From Empedobacter sedimenti (GTDB lineage Bacteria; Bacteroidota; Bacteroidia; Flavobacteriales; Weeksellaceae), in assembly GCF_030005555.1 (NCBI RefSeq), contig NZ_JASCQG010000013.1, positions 48,337 through 112,336 of the forward strand: a stretch of 64,000 nucleotides of DNA, read 5' to 3'. The position numbers and the translations under genes were made by a program. The notes beneath the pieces were generated by a model, which worked only from the letters and a program-made list of their open reading frames with translations, was not told the origin of the DNA and searched no databases. Of the stretch, positions 1 through 8,483 are shown in pieces. Numbering within the stretch: the stretch's first letter is position 1; the number at the start of each line of letters is the position of its first letter.

Positions 1-882
1 ACCTGTATCAATTCCAGCAAAAACTGTAGAAGTTGTTTGTTTCACAACATTTACGGTTGCTAAGAAAGATCCCGCTTCCGAAACCATATATTTTCCTGGC
101 TCAAACATCAATGTCAAAGGTTTTCCGTACCCTTTTTCAAATTCATTGAAACGAGCTGATAAACGCTCTCCTAAATATTCAATATCCGTTTCGTCTGCTC
201 CTGGATAGTAAGGAACTTTAAATCCTGATCCAAAATCGATGTAAGATAAATTCTTGAATTCTGCTGCAACTTCAAATAAAATTTCAGCTCCTTGCAAGAA
301 AACATCAATATCCAAAATATCAGAACCTGTGTGCATGTGAACACCATCCAAATGTAAACCTGTATTTTCTACAACACGTTTGATATGTGGTAATTGGTGA
401 ATAGAAATCCCGAATTTAGAATCAATGTGTCCAACCGAAATATTAGCATTTCCACCCGCCATAATATGTGGATTGATACGCACACAAACTGGGTATTTAG
501 GAAAATCTTGACCAAATGTTTCTAAAACCGAAAGATTATCGATATTGATACGAACACCTAAATCAATTGCTTTTTTAATTTCTGCATACGAAACACCATT
601 TGGCGTATAAATGATTTCTTTTGGTTTGAAACCTGCCATTAATCCTAATTCTACTTCCTGAATAGAAACCGTATCCAATCCTGAACCAAGTGATTTGAAA
701 TACTTTAAAATATTAAGATTCGTGTTCGCCTTACATGCATAATTTAACTTTAAACGTTTGACTGTAGAAAATGCATTTGTCATCTTATCATATTGCGATT
801 TTATTTTGTTCGCATCATATACATATATCGGCGCACCATATTTTTGCACCAATTCTAATAGACGTTCTCTATTCAGTTCCAT
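1..882 (-). CDS. lysA: Diaminopimelate decarboxylase, 5' part (cut by window edge)
   Basis: Translating the minus strand from the ATG at 882 gives an open frame to the window edge, about 294 residues without a stop. It would decarboxylate meso-diaminopimelate to lysine, the last step of lysine synthesis, in the cytoplasm with PLP. The PLP-binding lysine lies in the N-terminal YACKAN motif near residue 49, and the HxHTGS-type motif (HMHTGS) and a GSGF glycine-rich loop follow, all typical of fold-III decarboxylases. The C-terminal beta domain with the CESxD motif is outside the window. The next gene is on the same strand but separated by about 160 bp, so lysA probably has its own promoter. The family call is secure; the distinction from other group IV decarboxylases rests on overall resemblance. 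Confidence 0.93.
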   Translation of the reverse strand, partial: MELNRERLLELVQKYGAPIYVYDANKIKSQYDKMTNAFSTVKRLKLNYACKANTNLNILKYFKSLGSGLDTVSIQEVELGLMAGFKPKEIIYTPNGVSYAEIKKAIDLGVRINIDNLSVLETFGQDFPKYPVCVRINPHIMAGGNANISVGHIDSKFGISIHQLPHIKRVVENTGLHLDGVHMHTGSDILDIDVFLQGAEILFEVAAEFKNLSYIDFGSGFKVPYYPGADETDIEYLGERLSARFNEFEKGYGKPLTLMFEPGKYMVSEAGSFLATVNVVKQTTSTVFAGIDTG

Positions 883-1043
883 TTGTTTATTTTTTTGTTT
901 AAAGTTAAATTTCAGTTGCCAAAATTACGGATTATAAATGGTTTTCTGAAGAAAATTCAGAATAAACTTATTATAAATAAGTGATTTTGAATATTATTAA
1001 AAAGTTTAAAAAATATTTTGAATATTATTCGGGAATGAGTCAT

Positions 1044-2177
1044 TTAATCCTTCCACCATTCTTTGAAGTTGAAGACCGAATCGTTCAAATTTAGAGGTTC
1101 ACCAATCATTGGTGTCAAAATATCGAAGTTATTTTGCTTACCATTCGCCATAATTTTCTCTAAAGGTTCGTCCCAAGCATGTTTTGCCAAAGCAAATTTT
1201 GCCGCATGAACAGGAATGATATGTTTCGCTTTCAAATCCTTTATAATCAAAGGCAAATCTGTTGGTAGGGCATGAATATACTTCCAAGCTTCATTGTATT
1301 GACCATTTTCGAGAATTGCAAAATCAAACGGACCATATTTTTCTCCAATTTCCTTGAAATGCGTATCATAACCACTGTCACCACCTAAAAATATTTTTTG
1401 CGTAGGCGTTTCTAACACATAAGAAGTCCAAAGTGTTGTGTTTCGTTTAAATTTTCGACCAGAAAAATGGCGAGCTGGTGTAAAAGTAATTTTCAAATTA
1501 TTTTTTAAAGCTACACTTGTGTTCCATTCTTCTTCGATTAATTGTTCGGGCGAATAGTTCCACTTCTCGAAATGCGCACCAACTCCAAGCGGAAGAATCA
1601 CTTTATCTACTTTTGAGCGTAACTCTTTCACTGTTTTATAATCCAAATGATCATAATGATCGTGCGAAATAACTAAATAATCAATCTTTGGAAAATCTTT
1701 GACATGATAGGTATTTGCTCCTTTAAACGCTTTATTGAAAATTGGTAAAGGCGAACCATATTCACTAAAAACAGGATCAATTAAGAAATTAACACAATCT
1801 AATTGAATATAATAAGACGAATGTCCCAACCAAATAAACACATTTTCCGTTTTATCAATAGATTTGATATCCGTCTGAATATGAGGAATAGAATCTTTTG
1901 GGTTGAGCTTCGGATTTTTTGCACCAAATAAAAACGAAATCATTTCTTTTTGCATACTATAACCTTCTGCCATAGCTGGCGTGTGATGTATATTTTGAAA
2001 TTGTCCGTCTTTGTATAACTTCGATTGTTTCATTCGTTCCAATCGTTTTCCGGTTGCATCTGCACCAAAAGTATCCATTTGTAGAACCGCGAAAGTTGCA
2101 ATTACAAGAATTACAATCAAGCCTAATAGGAAGTAAAGCATTCGTTTAAAAACTTTTCGTTTATTGATTTTTTTCAT
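1044..2177 (-). CDS. MBL-fold metallo-hydrolase with N-terminal membrane anchor
   Basis: This 377-aa protein has a basic N-terminus followed by a hydrophobic segment at residues 14-33, so it is probably membrane-anchored or exported. The metallo-beta-lactamase signature HxHxDH is present as SHDHYDHLD (residues 171-179), with a downstream PARHFSGR histidine near 237 and a GGDSGYD aspartate near 266, giving a complete set of likely metal ligands. The arrangement resembles UlaG/NAPE-PLD-like hydrolases, which act on phosphodiesters or lactones; the substrate here cannot be told. It is transcribed away from the sulfur cluster to its right. The start gives the signal-anchor directly after the ATG. 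Confidence 0.85.
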   Translation of the reverse strand: MKKINKRKVFKRMLYFLLGLIVILVIATFAVLQMDTFGADATGKRLERMKQSKLYKDGQFQNIHHTPAMAEGYSMQKEMISFLFGAKNPKLNPKDSIPHIQTDIKSIDKTENVFIWLGHSSYYIQLDCVNFLIDPVFSEYGSPLPIFNKAFKGANTYHVKDFPKIDYLVISHDHYDHLDYKTVKELRSKVDKVILPLGVGAHFEKWNYSPEQLIEEEWNTSVALKNNLKITFTPARHFSGRKFKRNTTLWTSYVLETPTQKIFLGGDSGYDTHFKEIGEKYGPFDFAILENGQYNEAWKYIHALPTDLPLIIKDLKAKHIIPVHAAKFALAKHAWDEPLEKIMANGKQNNFDILTPMIGEPLNLNDSVFNFKEWWKD

Positions 2178-2237
2178 TGATGGTCAAATTTATAAAATTC
2201 TTAGATTGCTTTTGAAATAATATATCTTAAGTAAACT

Positions 2238-2251
2238 GTAACATTTGTAAC
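2238..2251. promoter_or_regulatory. Crp/Fnr-type operator, copy 1 (upstream of split YeeE)
   Basis: GTAACATTTGTAAC, one base away from the GTAAC-N4-GTTAC palindrome found twice more in this cluster. Its centre lies 29.5 bp before a CAACTTTG element (2274-2281), which differs by one base from the Bacteroidetes -7 consensus TAnnTTTG. That places the site near -41.5, a class II activator position. Binding by the Crp/Fnr protein at 3275-3904 is inferred. Confidence 0.55.
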
Positions 2252-2305
2252 TTTCATTCTAATTTAGATTAATCAACTTTGTACACGTTTTAGAAAAAAT
2301 ACAAA

Positions 2306-2854
2306 ATGGAATTTATCTTACAACCTTGGCCATGGTATATTGGCGGACCAATAATTGCAATTGTAATGCTTTTATTGATTTATTTCGGGAAAAGTTTTGG
2401 GTTTTCATCCAATTTCAGAACGATTTGTTCTGCTTTGGGAGGAGGAAAATCATGCGATTTTTTCTCGTTTGATTGGAAAGCTCAAAAATGGAATTTATTA
2501 TTCTTAGTTGGCTCAATAATAGGAGGTTTTGTTTCGGTACATTTCTTATCAGATAATCAAATTCCTGAAATTTCAGATGCTACAATTGCAAAATTGAATA
2601 CAATGGGATTCGAAAGTGCAGGAAAAGCCTATTCTCCAACCGAAATTTTCGAAACGATGTCCGTTAAAAATATTGCTTTATTATTTGTTGGTGGATTATT
2701 AATTGGTTTCGGAACACGCTACGCAGGTGGTTGTACATCTGGACATGCAATTTCTGGGTTGAGTGATTTGCAGTTACCTTCATTAATCGCTGTTATCGGC
2801 TTTTTTATCGGTGGACTTGTGATGGTTCACGTTTTATTTCCTTTAATTTTTTAA
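2306..2854 (+). CDS. YeeE/YedE family sulfur transporter, N-terminal half
   Basis: A 182-aa membrane protein with about five hydrophobic segments. It carries the GGCTSGHAISG motif near residues 139-149, whose cysteine is the conserved sulfur-relaying residue of YeeE/YedE thiosulfate transporters. It is about half the usual length, and the next gene four bases on supplies a second half. The pair is common in Bacteroidetes and Proteobacteria as two co-transcribed polypeptides. The likely role is uptake of thiosulfate or a related sulfur compound. A Crp/Fnr-like operator and -7 element precede the gene. Confidence 0.87.
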   Translation: MEFILQPWPWYIGGPIIAIVMLLLIYFGKSFGFSSNFRTICSALGGGKSCDFFSFDWKAQKWNLLFLVGSIIGGFVSVHFLSDNQIPEISDATIAKLNTMGFESAGKAYSPTEIFETMSVKNIALLFVGGLLIGFGTRYAGGCTSGHAISGLSDLQLPSLIAVIGFFIGGLVMVHVLFPLIF

Positions 2855-2858
2855 TCTC

Positions 2859-3272
2859 ATGAGAAGTTTAGTTTATATCATATTAGGTGTTATCTTTGGT
2901 GTAACCATGTACAAGGCAGAAACAGCCTCTTGGTTCCGCATTTTCGAAATGTTCAATTTTCAATCTTTCCACATGTACGGATTTATTGGTTCGGCTTTGG
3001 TTGTAGGTTTGATTGGAATACAATGGATGAAAAAGAAAGAAGCAAAAGATATCGATGGTGAAAAAATTGTGATTCAGCCCAAAACAAAATCAATTGCACG
3101 TTATTTGATTGGAGGAATTTTCTTCGGATTAGGTTGGGCGTTGGTTGGCGCTTGTCCTGGACCAATATTTGTGTTATTAGGCGCAGGAGTTTATCCAATT
3201 TTAATTACAATTGTAGGTGCATTAATCGGTACTTTTCTTTACGGAAAAATTAGAAACAAAATTCCACATTAA
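2859..3272 (+). CDS. YeeE/YedE family sulfur transporter, C-terminal half (DUF6691-like)
   Basis: A 137-aa membrane protein with about four hydrophobic segments. It carries the second conserved YeeE motif GACPGP near residues 113-118, with the cysteine expected to relay sulfur. It starts four bases after the first half, so the two are surely co-transcribed and probably translationally coupled. The gene ends two bases before the ATG of the Crp/Fnr regulator, placing transporter and regulator in one operon. Confidence 0.85.
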   Translation: MRSLVYIILGVIFGVTMYKAETASWFRIFEMFNFQSFHMYGFIGSALVVGLIGIQWMKKKEAKDIDGEKIVIQPKTKSIARYLIGGIFFGLGWALVGACPGPIFVLLGAGVYPILITIVGALIGTFLYGKIRNKIPH

Positions 3273-3274
3273 AC

Positions 3275-3904
3275 ATGATAAAAGAGAGAATAGAAGCAAC
3301 GTATCCGTATCAATTTGAAGACGAATTATTGAGTGAAATTGATGAATTAGGATCTTTGATTGATTTTAAAGCGAATGATGTGATGATTGATTTGAACCAA
3401 TTTATCAAAGGAATGCCAATTCTTTTGAGTGGTGCAATCAAGATTATGCGCGAAGATTTTGACGAAGGAGAATTGTTGTTATATTTTCTCGAGAAAGGTG
3501 ATACATGCGCCATGACGATGGCATGTTGTTTGGGCGATAAACAAAGTAAAATACGTGCGATTGCCGAAACTGATGGTGAATTGGTAATGATTCCGATTGT
3601 AAAAATGGACGAATGGTTGGCAAAATATCCTTCGTGGCGACGTTTTATTTTTGATAGTTACAACAATAGAATGGAGGAAATGTTGGTAGCGATTGATAAT
3701 TTAGCTTTCAACGATATGAATGAGCGATTGAAGAAGTATTTGTTGGATGTCGCAAGTATTAACAAAGGTAAAGTTGTTGTAAAAACGCATCAAGAAATTG
3801 CTTACGAACTCAATACTTCTCGCGTTGTGATTTCTCGTTTGCTGAAAGCTTTAGAGAAAGAAGGTTTTCTTCAACTAAACCGAAACGAAATCACGATTAA
3901 GTAA
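3275..3904 (+). CDS. Crp/Fnr family transcriptional regulator, sulfur cluster
   Basis: A 209-aa protein with an N-terminal cyclic-nucleotide-binding-like beta barrel (about 20-130) and a C-terminal winged helix whose recognition helix reads TSRVVISRLLKALEKEGF. The sensory domain holds a cysteine cluster, C78, C84 and C85 in the TCAMTMACC stretch, beside a sulfur transporter, an exporter and a rhodanese. A role as a sulfur or redox sensor is therefore plausible but inferred. It is the third gene of the YeeE operon. Three promoters in the cluster carry a shared palindrome that fits a Crp/Fnr dimer, so autoregulation is likely. A terminator follows at 3930-3957. Confidence 0.88.
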   Translation: MIKERIEATYPYQFEDELLSEIDELGSLIDFKANDVMIDLNQFIKGMPILLSGAIKIMREDFDEGELLLYFLEKGDTCAMTMACCLGDKQSKIRAIAETDGELVMIPIVKMDEWLAKYPSWRRFIFDSYNNRMEEMLVAIDNLAFNDMNERLKKYLLDVASINKGKVVVKTHQEIAYELNTSRVVISRLLKALEKEGFLQLNRNEITIK

Positions 3905-3929
3905 TAAATTATTTAAAAGATATATAAAT

Positions 3930-3957
3930 AGGAAGTTCAGTTTTGAGCTTCCTTTTT
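3930..3957 (+). terminator. Rho-independent terminator after the YeeE-Crp operon
   Basis: AGGAAGTTCA and TGAGCTTCCT form a 10-bp stem (one wobble pair) around a GTTT loop, followed by a T-run. Confidence 0.8.
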
Positions 3958-4006
3958 TGTTGTAAGTATTTAGAATTCGAAATTTATTCTAACAATTTAT
4001 TTTTTT

Positions 4007-4020
4007 GTAACATATGTTAC
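4007..4020. promoter_or_regulatory. Crp/Fnr-type operator, copy 2 (upstream of YeiH-type exporter)
   Basis: GTAACATATGTTAC, a perfect 14-bp palindrome. Its centre is 29.5 bp before the -7 element TACTTTTG (4043-4050), the same spacing as copy 1. Confidence 0.7.
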
Positions 4021-4042
4021 ATTCTGAGTTAATTGATTGATT

Positions 4043-4050
4043 TACTTTTG
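4043..4050 (+). promoter_or_regulatory. -7 promoter element of the exporter gene
   Basis: TACTTTTG fits the Bacteroidetes TAnnTTTG consensus. It lies inside the longest open frame, which argues that the real start codon is downstream, at 4075. Confidence 0.6.
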
Positions 4051-4074
4051 ACTTGTTATTTTTTAGATGACAGA

Positions 4075-4992
4075 ATGATTGCCCGTTATATTTTTTTTGG
4101 ATTACTGCTACTTACTTTTTTTCCTTTTATAGAGTCTTCGATGGCATTGGTGATGGGTATTTTGTATGGAGCTTTATTTCAGAACGAATTTACGTCAATC
4201 GCAAAAAAATACTCAAAAAAGCTATTAAATATAGCAATCATAGGTTTAGGGTTTGGTTTGAATCTCCACGAGGCAGTTTCAATAAGTAAAGATGGTTTTG
4301 TACTTACTTTAATTTCAATTTTTAGTGTATTTACATTTGGATATGTATTTTTTCGATTATTAAAGATCAATAAAAATACTTCGTTACTCATTACTTCTGG
4401 AACTGCAATTTGTGGGGGGAGTGCTATAGCAGCTATTTCTTCGGTTCTTAGACCAAAAAACAACCAGATTACAATTGCTTTAGCAACAGTTTTTATCCTA
4501 AACGCTTTAGCTTTACTTATTTTTCCTTTTGTCGGACGCATTTTAGAACTTGATCAGTATCAGTTCGGACTTTGGTCTGCTATTGCGATTCACGATACAA
4601 GTTCTGTTGTAGGAGCTGCTAAACAATATGGAGAGGATGCTTTACATGTAGCAACAACAGTAAAATTGAGTCGTACTCTTTGGATTTTTCCTCTAGCAAT
4701 AATTATTGGTTATTTTAATAAGAGAGAAGAAACTACATATAATTTTCCATTTTTTATTTTTGGTTTTTTAGCGACTATGTTGATAGCAACTTATTATCCG
4801 AAAGGAGAAAGTTTTTATACAATTTTACAGTCTATTTCTAAACAATTGATGGTTGTTGCATTGTTTTTGATTGGTTCGATGATCGATTTTAAATCAATAA
4901 AACAAGCAGGGGCAAGAACAATGACTTTTGCTATTTTGCTTTGGTTGTTAATATCTGTACTCTCATTGTTTTTGATTCTTACATATTATTGA
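4075..4992 (+). CDS. YeiH/UPF0324-family putative sulfate exporter
   Basis: About 305 residues with some ten hydrophobic segments. The glycine-rich stretch TAICGGSAIAA and the later IHDTSSVVGAA motif are typical of the UPF0324 (YeiH, PSE) family, which is thought to export sulfate or sulfite; the substrate is not proven. A TTG codon at 4033 would extend the frame, but the -7 element lies between it and the ATG at 4075, so the ATG is preferred. The gene belongs with the sulfur cluster by position and by its GTAAC-N4-GTTAC operator. Export of sulfur oxidation products would complement the transporter and rhodanese. Confidence 0.85.
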   Translation: MIARYIFFGLLLLTFFPFIESSMALVMGILYGALFQNEFTSIAKKYSKKLLNIAIIGLGFGLNLHEAVSISKDGFVLTLISIFSVFTFGYVFFRLLKINKNTSLLITSGTAICGGSAIAAISSVLRPKNNQITIALATVFILNALALLIFPFVGRILELDQYQFGLWSAIAIHDTSSVVGAAKQYGEDALHVATTVKLSRTLWIFPLAIIIGYFNKREETTYNFPFFIFGFLATMLIATYYPKGESFYTILQSISKQLMVVALFLIGSMIDFKSIKQAGARTMTFAILLWLLISVLSLFLILTYY

Positions 4993-5013
4993 TAGAGATA
5001 ATGAATTGCTTCT

Positions 5014-5027
5014 GTAACATGAGTTAC
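5014..5027. promoter_or_regulatory. Crp/Fnr-type operator, copy 3 (upstream of rhodanese)
   Basis: GTAACATGAGTTAC has perfect half-sites. Its centre is 28.5 bp before the -7 element TAAATTTG (5049-5056), almost the geometry of copies 1 and 2. Confidence 0.68.
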
Positions 5028-5048
5028 ATTGATTGAAAATTGCTATAC

Positions 5049-5056
5049 TAAATTTG
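5049..5056 (+). promoter_or_regulatory. -7 promoter element of the rhodanese gene
   Basis: TAAATTTG matches TAnnTTTG, 32 bp before the ATG. Confidence 0.55.
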
Positions 5057-5087
5057 TAACTTATTAACTACTAGATTGAATTAGATT

Positions 5088-5381
5088 ATGTTTTTTAAAA
5101 AGATTATTAAGATGTTAACATCAAATTCAAATACAGAAAAATATTTGCATGAAAATGCTTTGTTATTAGATGTCCGTACTGAAGCAGAGTTTTCAGAAGG
5201 TCATCATTCAGACTCTATTAATATTCCATTACAAGTTTTAGAAGATAGATTGAAGGAATTAGATAAAGAGAGACAAATAATTGCAGTTTGTAGAAGTGGA
5301 GCAAGAAGTGGTATGGCTACAACGATATTGAAGAGTAAAGGTTATGACGTAATAAACGGTGGACCTTGGAATTTGATTTAA
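5088..5381 (+). CDS. Single-domain rhodanese-like sulfurtransferase
   Basis: A 97-aa cytoplasmic protein covering a single rhodanese domain. LLDVRTEAEFSEGH is the conserved N-terminal motif, and the catalytic cysteine sits in the active-site loop CRSGARSG (C69 by count). Such proteins carry persulfide sulfur between donors such as thiosulfate or glutathione persulfide and acceptors. Its operator and position tie it to the YeeE/YeiH cluster, suggesting thiosulfate or sulfane-sulfur processing. A strong terminator follows. Confidence 0.9.
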   Translation: MFFKKIIKMLTSNSNTEKYLHENALLLDVRTEAEFSEGHHSDSINIPLQVLEDRLKELDKERQIIAVCRSGARSGMATTILKSKGYDVINGGPWNLI

Positions 5382-5429
5382 GATTTATTTTTAGATAAAA
5401 GTCATACATTATTAAATGTGATAACGAAG

Positions 5430-5456
5430 AAGAAGCTAATGAGCTTCTTTTTTTTA
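5430..5456 (+). terminator. Rho-independent terminator after rhodanese
   Basis: An eight-base-pair stem (AAGAAGCT/AGCTTCTT) with a four-base loop and a T-tract. Confidence 0.85.
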
Positions 5457-5459
5457 TTT

Positions 5460-5757
5460 TATGATATTTGTTAGTTTTTTATAATGAAGAATCCTGTTAT
5501 ATGCAATGTATTTTGTTTGAATATTTCAGAAATTGTATTGTTCTTAGAGTCTACATATAGTCTACCTTAGTTTTTCAATTAATTATATAATAAATTGATT
5601 TTTAGTAATTTAATTGATTTATTTGTATCTACAATTCGTCACAATTAATTCAGCTATAAGAGTCTACGTAATTTGTTGAGGTTTTAATGTTAATTTTATA
5701 TTATTGAATTGTTAAGGCAATTCTAAAGTTAATATAATGTAAAAACTATAATAATTT
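5460..5757. other. AT-rich intergenic region before the M36 peptidase gene
   Basis: No coding sequence seen. The heptamer AGTCTAC occurs at 5548-5554, 5559-5565 and 5661-5667. The first two are 11 bp apart, one helical turn, as in operators for proteins that bind direct repeats. I see no clear TAnnTTTG element close to the ATG at 5758. Confidence 0.4.
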
Positions 5758-8466
5758 ATGAGAAAAAATTACTTTTTACTCCTTCTTCTAAGTTTAACAA
5801 CGACAAGTGTTTTTGCACAAAGTCCAGTTAAAGTTGTTGATGATTTTCTGAATCAAGCACAAAGAAAAGGAACAGTTAATTCACAATTTGACTATACGGT
5901 TGTGAATGAAAATGTGGTAGGAAATAATGTAGGAGACTATGTTAAAATTCAGCAAACGATAAATGGGATTCCTGTTTATGGTAGTAATGGAACTTTTTAT
6001 GTGAAAGAAGGAAAAGTAATTAATCATAATGAAAGTTTTGTAAATTCTACAACCGATAATAATCTTTCGGTTACTCCAAAATTAACTGTTGATCAAGCTG
6101 TAAGTAAAATGGCAGCATCTTTAGGTAAACAGTTTTTAGAGATTGATCCTAATACTATTACGGATAAGGTGAAGTTGTCAGCTAAAGGAATAGTAACAAA
6201 GGACTATGTTTCTTATGTAAAAAATTCTCCAAGTTTTTTATACTACTATAATGATAAAGGGACATTAAAATTAGCTTGGTTTACACTTACAGAAATAAAA
6301 GACCAAAATACGAAGGAAGGAGAAATTCCAAACAATGTTTTTGAAACTTTAATTGATGCTAACACAGGTGAATTATTGTTCAAAAATTCTATCATTCATG
6401 TTTGTAGTTTTCATCCAGATGGAACGAAACACAATGTTTACCATAACAATCCTGAAGATTATAAATGGATTGAAGAAGAGTTTACAAAAAATAATCAAGT
6501 TTCAGCTACTGTAGCAGATGCACCATTAAATGGTACTTATCGTGTAATTCCTGCAACGCAACAGAGTCCACTAAAATCTGATTTCAAATTATTAACGAAT
6601 ACATATGATCCTGTAGCCTCTAAAGAAGGATGGCATAAGTTGGTTAAAGATGCAGCGGCAAGAAATCCAACTTTAACAAAATATCATACTGTAGGTAATA
6701 ATTTACAAGTAGGTTCTGATAAAAATGGAGTGTTTAGTGATATTGTATTTGGTGTTTCTCAGTTGATAGTTGCTTTTGGTGATAATTTTGTGAAAAATGA
6801 AGTAGATGGTGGAGAAAAATTACTTTTTGATTTTCCTAATCCAGGAAATTCAATGAGTTACGATCCTTTACAATATACAGATGCAGCAGCTACACAAATG
6901 TTTTATTCTATGAACTCTATTCATGATATTTTATATTATCATGGGGTTAATCCTAAAGCAGGAAGTTTCCAGATGAATGAGGGTGACAAAAAACGAGTAA
7001 TTGGTTTTTCTACTTCCGGATTAGGTGAATTTGTTAAAGTTAAGAATAATGCTATTATGGCATATAGTCCTTTATTTGCGAGAAATCCCGTGACAATGTT
7101 CTTCACATTCGAAACACTAAAAGAAGGTGGAGGAGTACTTGAAATTGAAGAAGGACCATTAAAAGGTATTTACAAAGGTGCTCTAGGTAATAATACAGGA
7201 TTTGTTTACGGGAAATCTCCAGTTGTAAAAGGAGAATTTGTACTTGTAAATGATGGTAAAGGAGACGTAAATGACGGTTGTGAAGTAATTACAAATGGAG
7301 AACAACTTAAAGGTAAGGTTGTATTAGTAAATAGAGGATCATGTACTTTTGGAGATAAAGTTAATCACGTAAAAGAATTCAATCCGCTAGGTATTATTAT
7401 GCTTAATAATGCAACAGGAGAATTTACAGGTTCTTTTGATATCTCAAATCCAGATTTATCAATTCCTGTTACTGGGATTAGTAAAGATATTGGAGATAAA
7501 ATTAAAAGTGCTTTAGAGAATAAAGAAACGATAAAAGGTGTTCTACCAGCCAATAACTTAAACATAAAAGTAAGAGATAGTGGTTTTGATAGCCAAGTAT
7601 TATTACATGAGTATACACACGCGGTAAGTGTTCGTTTAACTGACGGAATGATTGGAGGAGAAGAAGGTATGGGTGAAGGATGGAGTGATTATGTAGCTCT
7701 TAATCTTACACAACAAGCTTTTCATACAGCAAAAGATCAAATTAATATGGGAGAATATGCTTTTGATGGTGCTGGACTTCGTGAATTGCCGTATACAACC
7801 GACATGAAAGTGAATCCTCATACTTATGATAAATTAAAAGAAATTGGTGCAGGAGAAGGCAAAATGCACCCTACAGGATATGTATGGGCACTAATGTTAT
7901 GGGAAATGCACTGGAAATTGATTGAAAAATATGGATTTAATCCAGATTTCAAATCAAATACAGGAGGTAACAACATGGCTTTAGATTTAGTGATAGAAGG
8001 ATTGAAAATTCAAAAAGCCAACCCTGGTTTTGTAGATGGACGTGACGGTATTCTGATGGCTGATGTAGTGTTAAATGGAGGCGAAAATCAATGTTTAATA
8101 TGGGAAGCATTTGCTAAAAGAGGACTAGGATATAGTGCAGATCAAGGTGATCCTATGTTAAGAGCGGATGGAAAAGAAGCGTTTGATCTTCCTCCAACTT
8201 GTGCGCGTTTAGGTACTGCAGAACAAGAGAAGAGTAAGTTAGCGATTTACCCTAATCCGGTTAAAGATTTGGTGTATATAAACGCTGAAGATACGGTAGA
8301 GAAATACGAAATTATTGATGTAACAGGTAGAGTGTTAGAGTCTGGTACTCCAAGAAAAGACAATAAAGTGAGTAGCATATCTACAGAACGTTTATCAGCA
8401 GGTTTATACATCTTAAAGTTACATACAACAAAAGAGGTTGTAACGAAAAAAATCATTAAAAAATAA
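5758..8466 (+). CDS. T9SS-secreted M36 family (fungalysin-like) metallopeptidase
   Basis: A 902-aa exported protease. A signal peptide ends at FAQ (about residue 21). A fungalysin/thermolysin-type propeptide fills about 25-200. The catalytic domain contains HEYTH (617-621), whose histidines bind zinc and whose glutamate is catalytic, and the third ligand glutamate in GMGEGWSD near 640. A protease-associated (PA) domain, with KGKVVLVNRGSCTF, is inserted at about 490-600. The C-terminal 75 residues begin with LAIYPNP and end in VVTKKIIKK, a type A type-IX-secretion sorting domain, so the enzyme is exported across the outer membrane and probably attached to the surface or released. The stop overlaps the next start, so the two cargo genes form an operon. 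Confidence 0.93.
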   Translation: MRKNYFLLLLLSLTTTSVFAQSPVKVVDDFLNQAQRKGTVNSQFDYTVVNENVVGNNVGDYVKIQQTINGIPVYGSNGTFYVKEGKVINHNESFVNSTTDNNLSVTPKLTVDQAVSKMAASLGKQFLEIDPNTITDKVKLSAKGIVTKDYVSYVKNSPSFLYYYNDKGTLKLAWFTLTEIKDQNTKEGEIPNNVFETLIDANTGELLFKNSIIHVCSFHPDGTKHNVYHNNPEDYKWIEEEFTKNNQVSATVADAPLNGTYRVIPATQQSPLKSDFKLLTNTYDPVASKEGWHKLVKDAAARNPTLTKYHTVGNNLQVGSDKNGVFSDIVFGVSQLIVAFGDNFVKNEVDGGEKLLFDFPNPGNSMSYDPLQYTDAAATQMFYSMNSIHDILYYHGVNPKAGSFQMNEGDKKRVIGFSTSGLGEFVKVKNNAIMAYSPLFARNPVTMFFTFETLKEGGGVLEIEEGPLKGIYKGALGNNTGFVYGKSPVVKGEFVLVNDGKGDVNDGCEVITNGEQLKGKVVLVNRGSCTFGDKVNHVKEFNPLGIIMLNNATGEFTGSFDISNPDLSIPVTGISKDIGDKIKSALENKETIKGVLPANNLNIKVRDSGFDSQVLLHEYTHAVSVRLTDGMIGGEEGMGEGWSDYVALNLTQQAFHTAKDQINMGEYAFDGAGLRELPYTTDMKVNPHTYDKLKEIGAGEGKMHPTGYVWALMLWEMHWKLIEKYGFNPDFKSNTGGNNMALDLVIEGLKIQKANPGFVDGRDGILMADVVLNGGENQCLIWEAFAKRGLGYSADQGDPMLRADGKEAFDLPPTCARLGTAEQEKSKLAIYPNPVKDLVYINAEDTVEKYEIIDVTGRVLESGTPRKDNKVSSISTERLSAGLYILKLHTTKEVVTKKIIKK

Positions 8467-8483
8467 TGACTAAATCTAAAAAC

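Noticed and set aside
4033..4074. TTG start that would extend the YeiH-type exporter by 14 residues
   Set aside because: The -7 promoter element lies inside this stretch, so it is probably not transcribed.
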